Of a stretch of DNA of 7,890 bases, positions 5,025 to 7,890 are shown one piece after another. The translations under genes and the position numbers were made by a program. Numbering within the stretch: position 1 is the stretch's first letter; every line of letters begins with the position of its first letter. Source of the DNA: Pseudomonadota bacterium. Lineage in GTDB: Bacteria; Pseudomonadota; Gammaproteobacteria; Xanthomonadales; Xanthomonadaceae. Location: the NCBI GenBank assembly GCA_023438325.1, contig JAEXRB010000080.1:1-7890 (forward strand), written 5' to 3'. Under the pieces are notes generated by a model. It had not been told where the DNA came from. It worked only from the letters and a program-made list of their open reading frames with translations, and did not search any database.

Positions 5025-5738
5025 AGTCTGTTCGACCGCGCGCACGAACTGCGTCAGCGCCGTTTCCGATTCTGCGTGTTCTTCTGCGCTTTCCAGCGCG
5101 ATCACGGCGTGAGCCAGGCGCGCGGCGCCGCAAAATCCGCAGGCGGCGCGCAGGCGGTGCAGTTCGTCGCGGGCTTGCGGTGATTGTGGGGCGGCGAGGA
5201 TGCGGTCGCGTTGGGTGGGGAGGTCGTCCAGCATCAGTTTGCGCAGCGCCGCAAGGGTGGCGATATTGCCGGCGACGGTGGCGAGTGCCTGTGTGTCGTC
5301 CCAGATCGGAACGGTGCCGGTGTCCGAAGCGAGCGCGTCGTGCCCGGAGGGTGCGCGCATCGGTTCGGCGGGAAATCCCAATTTGGCCAATGCGTGCGCC
5401 AGTTGATCCACCGAAAGGGGTTTGGTGGCGACGGCATCGAAGCCGTTTTGGCGCAAGTGCTCGTGCAGTTCGGGGCGCGGGTCGGCCGTGAGGGCGAGGG
5501 CAGGGCTGTCGGCGCTGGCGTGGGTGTCGAGGTTGCGGATGCGACGAAGCGTCTGGAGGCCATCGCCATCGGGCAGGTTGAGATCGAGCAACAGCGCATC
5601 GAAGTGCTGTGCGATGGCGGCGCGGGCGGCGGCGTCGCCGGTTTCGTGGGCGTCCACCTGCCAATCCAGCAGCGATAGCGCCTCGCACAGGAAGGCACGA
5701 TTGACCGGGTCGTCTTCGGCGAGAAGGGCGCGCTTCAT
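5007..5738 (-). CDS. Response-regulator receiver domain fused to an HPt domain
   Basis: A cytoplasmic phosphorelay protein of 243 residues with no DNA-binding or enzymatic output domain. Residues 2-120 are a receiver: acidic pocket Glu8-Asp9-Asp10 (LLAEDD), phospho-acceptor Asp52 in LLLDLNLPDGDG, Thr84 (ALTAD) and Lys106 (ATKP). Residues ~145-243 are a histidine phosphotransfer domain: ELHRLRAACGFCGAARL with His194 as likely acceptor; the Lys usual three residues after this His is Arg197 and the usual Gly is Ala198. It would pass phosphate between a sensor kinase and another regulator; no sensor is in the window, so it is an orphan here. Start ATG 5738 (MKRALLAEDD) gives a standard receiver N-terminus. 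The frame continues upstream as an Arg/His-rich stretch overlapping the divergent gene and is not used. The ribosome site is weak. The gene is divergent from the AsmA/YdbH-like gene. Confidence 0.92.
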   Translation of the reverse strand: MKRALLAEDDPVNRAFLCEALSLLDWQVDAHETGDAAARAAIAQHFDALLLDLNLPDGDGLQTLRRIRNLDTHASADSPALALTADPRPELHEHLRQNGFDAVATKPLSVDQLAHALAKLGFPAEPMRAPSGHDALASDTGTVPIWDDTQALATVAGNIATLAALRKLMLDDLPTQRDRILAAPQSPQARDELHRLRAACGFCGAARLAHAVIALESAEEHAESETALTQFVRAVEQTLATEP

Positions 5739-5746
5739 CGTAGTCG

Positions 5747-5758
5747 CCAAATGTTTGG
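5747..5758. promoter_or_regulatory. Palindrome in the divergent intergenic gap
   Basis: CCAAATGTTTGG is a perfect 5-bp inverted repeat around a 2-bp centre. It lies between the divergent starts at 5738 (minus) and 5772 (plus, alternative start). The position suits an operator acting on both genes, though 5-bp arms are short. Clear -35/-10 pairs for either direction are not evident, so the promoters may lie inside the opposing coding regions. Confidence 0.3.
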
Positions 5759-7802
5759 ATATGCTCGGAGGATGAATCGGTACCGCCATGCGTGCAAGTT
5801 CGTCGCCGGCCTTCTGATGTGGGCGTGTTTGTCGCCTTCGGTGGTCGCGCGCACGCTGACGCTCGAGGTGGATCGGCTGACCACGCCGGTGGCGCGGCTT
5901 GATGGCGTGGTGCTGGCGCTGCATTGGCCCGAAGAAGCGACGCAAGGCGAGTTGTCGCTCAAGAGCGCTTCACTGGATGCCGGCGAGCTGGGGTATCGCT
6001 GGCGTGATGTGCGGTGGAGCTGCGAGCTGCATCGATCCGCTGCGGGTGACTGGCAGTGTGCGGGGAAGCTCAAGGCGCGGGGCGCCTCGGGGTTGAATCT
6101 TTCGGCGCGGTTGGAGGCGGGCGCGTTGGTGCTCGAAGCCAGCGAGGGCAGTGCCCGCATCGTGCTCAATCAGCCACGTGATTCGGCAGCGCCGACACGG
6201 CTGGAACTGGTGCGCTTGCCGGCGACGTGGCTCGCACCGCTTCTGGCGCAGGCGTGGAGCGAGGGCAAACCCACCGGTGGCCGCATCGATGCGACATGGC
6301 ATATCGAGCAAGGCGAAGCGGGCATCGGCATCGGTGGCCCGATGGCCTTGTCCGGTATCGGTTTGGACAGCAGTGACGGCAGCATCGCGGCAGAAGGCGT
6401 GGTGGCGAAGGGTCAGGTTCAAGGCCGTCTGACTGATGTCGCCACCTCGCTGGAGCTCGCCTTCGAACTTGCTGGCGGCGAATTTTTGTTCGGCCCGCTT
6501 TATGCGCAGTTGCCCGCCAGCCCGATCCAGGTGGGCGCGACCCTGCACAGTGACACCGCGGGCCAGTGGAACATCGCGGCGTTGCGCTGGCGTGATCCGG
6601 GCGTGTTCGAGGTGGAGGGCAGCGCGCGATTGGATACGGAAACCGATATGCCCTTGCGCGAAGCCGATCTGCGTTTCGTGTTGGCCGCGCTTCATACGGC
6701 ACAGGCGCGTTATTTCGACAGTCTTTTCGCCAGTTTCGGCCTTGCCGGGCTGAGCGCGTCCGGCAGCGTGCAAGGCGCGTTGGGGTTGCGCGCGGGCGAG
6801 TGGAATACGCTGGATGCGACGCTCGATTCGGTGAGCATTGACGACGGCGAAGGCCGATTCGGGCTGGCGGGTTTGTCCGGTGCGATGCGCTTGCGGCGTG
6901 GTGCGACAGCAGCCGAGAGTGAGCTGTCGTGGCGCAGCGCACACGTTCACGGGCTTGCATTGGGCGCGGCGACGCTGCCATTGCGCAGCGTGGGTGGCGG
7001 AGTGGCGCTGCGTGCGCCGGTGGCGATGCCGATGCTCGGTGGCACCTTGCGCGTGGACACATTGCGTTACGCACCTGAGCAGGGCGATGTGCGATTGGAC
7101 ATGGCGCTGGCGCTCGATGACGTGAATCTCGGTGCGCTCAGCAGCGCCTTCGGCTGGCCCGCGTTCGAGGGCACGATTTCCGGTGAGTTGCCGGGCGTGC
7201 GCTACGTCGGTGATCGATTGGATTTCGATGGCGGCCTTTCGGTACAGATGTTTGATGGCAGCGTGAGTGTGTCGCAGCTTTCGATGGAGCGGCCTTTCGG
7301 CGTGGCGCCGATGCTCGCGGCCAGCGTCGAATTTTCCGGGCTGGATCTGCAGCCGTTGACCGGCGCCTTCGGTTTCGGGGAAATCACCGGTCGGCTGGAT
7401 GGCCACGTGCGTGGCCTGCGCCTGCTTGACTGGGAGCCGGTGGCCTTCGATGCGGCTTTTCGCACCGTCAAACGTTCCGGCGAGCGTCAACGCATCAGTC
7501 AGCGCGCCGTGCGGGAGTTGACCGAAGTGGGCGGCGGCGGCATTGCGGCGGGGCTGCAGGCCCAGATGCTCAAGGCATTTTCGAGTTTCGGCTACGAGCG
7601 CATCGGACTTTCATGCGTGCTGGCCAACAACGTCTGCACCATGGGTGGCGCCGGGCCTGCAAGCAATGGCGGTTACATCATCGTGGATGGTTCCGGTTTG
7701 CCGCGCGTCGATGTGATCGGGCATCAGGCGCGCGTGGATTGGCCGGTGCTGGTTGCCCGGTTGAAGGCCGCCACCGAAGGGCAGATGCCGGTGTTCGATT
7801 GA
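5751..7802 (+). CDS. AsmA/YdbH-like secreted envelope protein
   Basis: A large exported protein of 683 residues (676 if it begins at the second ATG, 5772). The N-terminus has Arg/Lys residues, a hydrophobic core FVAGLLMWACL (17-27) and a likely cut after SVVA (residue 33). The body is a long run of alternating short beta strands with many Gly, Leu and Asp and little helix, as in AsmA/TamB/YdbH proteins that form beta-structured bridges carrying lipid between inner and outer membrane. The C-terminal region (about 540-683) includes GEITGRLDGHVRGLRLLDW, a Gly-rich loop GGGG, Cys622 and Cys629 (possible disulfide), and GLPRVDVIGHQ. E. coli YdbH is longer (~880), so equivalence is not proven. Neither start is ideal: 5751 has no ribosome site, while GGAGG abuts ATG 5772 with no spacer; 5772 gives the more typical signal peptide. 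The gene may lead an operon, since its stop overlaps another ATG. Confidence 0.75.
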   Translation: MFGYARRMNRYRHACKFVAGLLMWACLSPSVVARTLTLEVDRLTTPVARLDGVVLALHWPEEATQGELSLKSASLDAGELGYRWRDVRWSCELHRSAAGDWQCAGKLKARGASGLNLSARLEAGALVLEASEGSARIVLNQPRDSAAPTRLELVRLPATWLAPLLAQAWSEGKPTGGRIDATWHIEQGEAGIGIGGPMALSGIGLDSSDGSIAAEGVVAKGQVQGRLTDVATSLELAFELAGGEFLFGPLYAQLPASPIQVGATLHSDTAGQWNIAALRWRDPGVFEVEGSARLDTETDMPLREADLRFVLAALHTAQARYFDSLFASFGLAGLSASGSVQGALGLRAGEWNTLDATLDSVSIDDGEGRFGLAGLSGAMRLRRGATAAESELSWRSAHVHGLALGAATLPLRSVGGGVALRAPVAMPMLGGTLRVDTLRYAPEQGDVRLDMALALDDVNLGALSSAFGWPAFEGTISGELPGVRYVGDRLDFDGGLSVQMFDGSVSVSQLSMERPFGVAPMLAASVEFSGLDLQPLTGAFGFGEITGRLDGHVRGLRLLDWEPVAFDAAFRTVKRSGERQRISQRAVRELTEVGGGGIAAGLQAQMLKAFSSFGYERIGLSCVLANNVCTMGGAGPASNGGYIIVDGSGLPRVDVIGHQARVDWPVLVARLKAATEGQMPVFD

Positions 7803-7890
7803 TGTTTCCGCACCGTGCGCGGTGTTGCAACATCGCCTGCCTTGCCGGGTGCCCTGCCACCGCGATTTTCCGTGGCGAGATGCCATTGCC
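7802..7890 (+). CDS. Possible downstream gene, running off the window
   Basis: The stop of the large envelope gene overlaps an ATG as TGATG, and the new frame is open to the window end (29 full codons). It encodes a short N-terminus ending in LAGC (residues 14-17), which matches a lipobox, but the hydrophobic stretch before it is short and Cys-rich. A second in-frame ATG lies at 7880. In E. coli ydbH is followed by the small lipoprotein gene ynbE, which makes a lipoprotein here attractive but unproven. The region also contains the hairpin at 7811-7824, so it may simply be an intergenic stretch before a gene that begins at or beyond 7880. Confidence 0.25.
   Translation, partial: MFPHRARCCNIACLAGCPATAIFRGEMPL
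7811..7824 (+). repeat. Short hairpin just after the large envelope gene
   Basis: CACCG (7811-7815), loop TGCG, CGGTG (7820-7824): a perfect GC-rich 5-bp stem 8 bp after the stop codon. No T-run follows, so it is a weak terminator candidate or an attenuating hairpin inside an operon. Confidence 0.3.

Noticed and set aside
4912..5688. A 258-codon minus-strand frame overlapping the receiver-HPt gene
   Set aside because: Almost entirely Arg/Pro/Ala/His and out of frame with the receiver-HPt protein, which has all its motifs.
5739..5945. N-terminal extension of the receiver-HPt frame
   Set aside because: The 69 extra residues are Arg/His/Gln-rich, overlap the divergent gene and precede a standard receiver start MKRALLAEDD.
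5970..7490. A 506-codon open frame on the minus strand inside the AsmA/YdbH-like gene
   Set aside because: Rich in Arg, His, Gln and Thr with no domain pattern; it is the antisense shadow expected in GC-rich coding DNA. The plus frame has a signal peptide and a consistent beta-repeat composition.

Overview
The window is 7.9 kb of a mostly GC-rich bacterial chromosome. A hand count gives about 42 G+C in the 60 bases at 5881-5940. The receiver-HPt protein, the AsmA/YdbH-like envelope protein and the RelE/ParE-type toxin-antitoxin pair point to a gammaproteobacterium, and from remembered resemblance of the 683-codon protein I would guess Xanthomonadales (Rhodanobacter/Lysobacter/Xanthomonas relatives). 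No rRNA, tRNA or CRISPR array is visible.

Left part (1-2516, plus strand) is an accessory-looking row of three tightly spaced genes. The first is an unrecognised 283-codon ORF carrying the same ~60-residue element at both ends. The second is an alpha/beta-hydrolase gene split by one in-frame amber codon that separates the nucleophile Ser from the Asp and His of the triad. The third is a markedly AT-richer gene whose product carries a PD-(D/E)XK nuclease-type signature and looks recently acquired.

The centre (about 2517-3214) is a poorly coding stretch with short repeats that could be debris of mobile-element ends. It runs into the 3' part of a minus-strand gene whose first ~125 residues look real and whose tail does not.

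From 3214 to 5738 everything reads on the minus strand. In transcription order it holds a receiver-HPt phosphorelay protein (5738-5007), a ribbon-helix-helix antitoxin and RelE/ParE toxin with a GTGA overlap and their own promoter (4946-4384), then a compact cassette: a small acidic protein (start 4274), a PP2C-type Ser/Thr phosphatase joined by a TGATG overlap, and the helix-turn-helix-like protein 14 bp downstream. The interval between toxin and cassette is dense in inverted repeats, one of which would bury the ribosome site of the small acidic gene.

The right end (5751-7802, plus strand) is a large secreted or periplasmic AsmA/YdbH-like protein, divergent from the receiver-HPt gene with a 12-33 bp gap that contains a perfect small palindrome. 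A TGATG at its stop opens a reading frame running off the window.

The parts most worth a second look are the phosphatase cassette with its structured leader, the AT-rich nuclease-like gene with its unknown duplicated-domain neighbour, and the amber-split hydrolase between them. I do not see proof of a new complete system.
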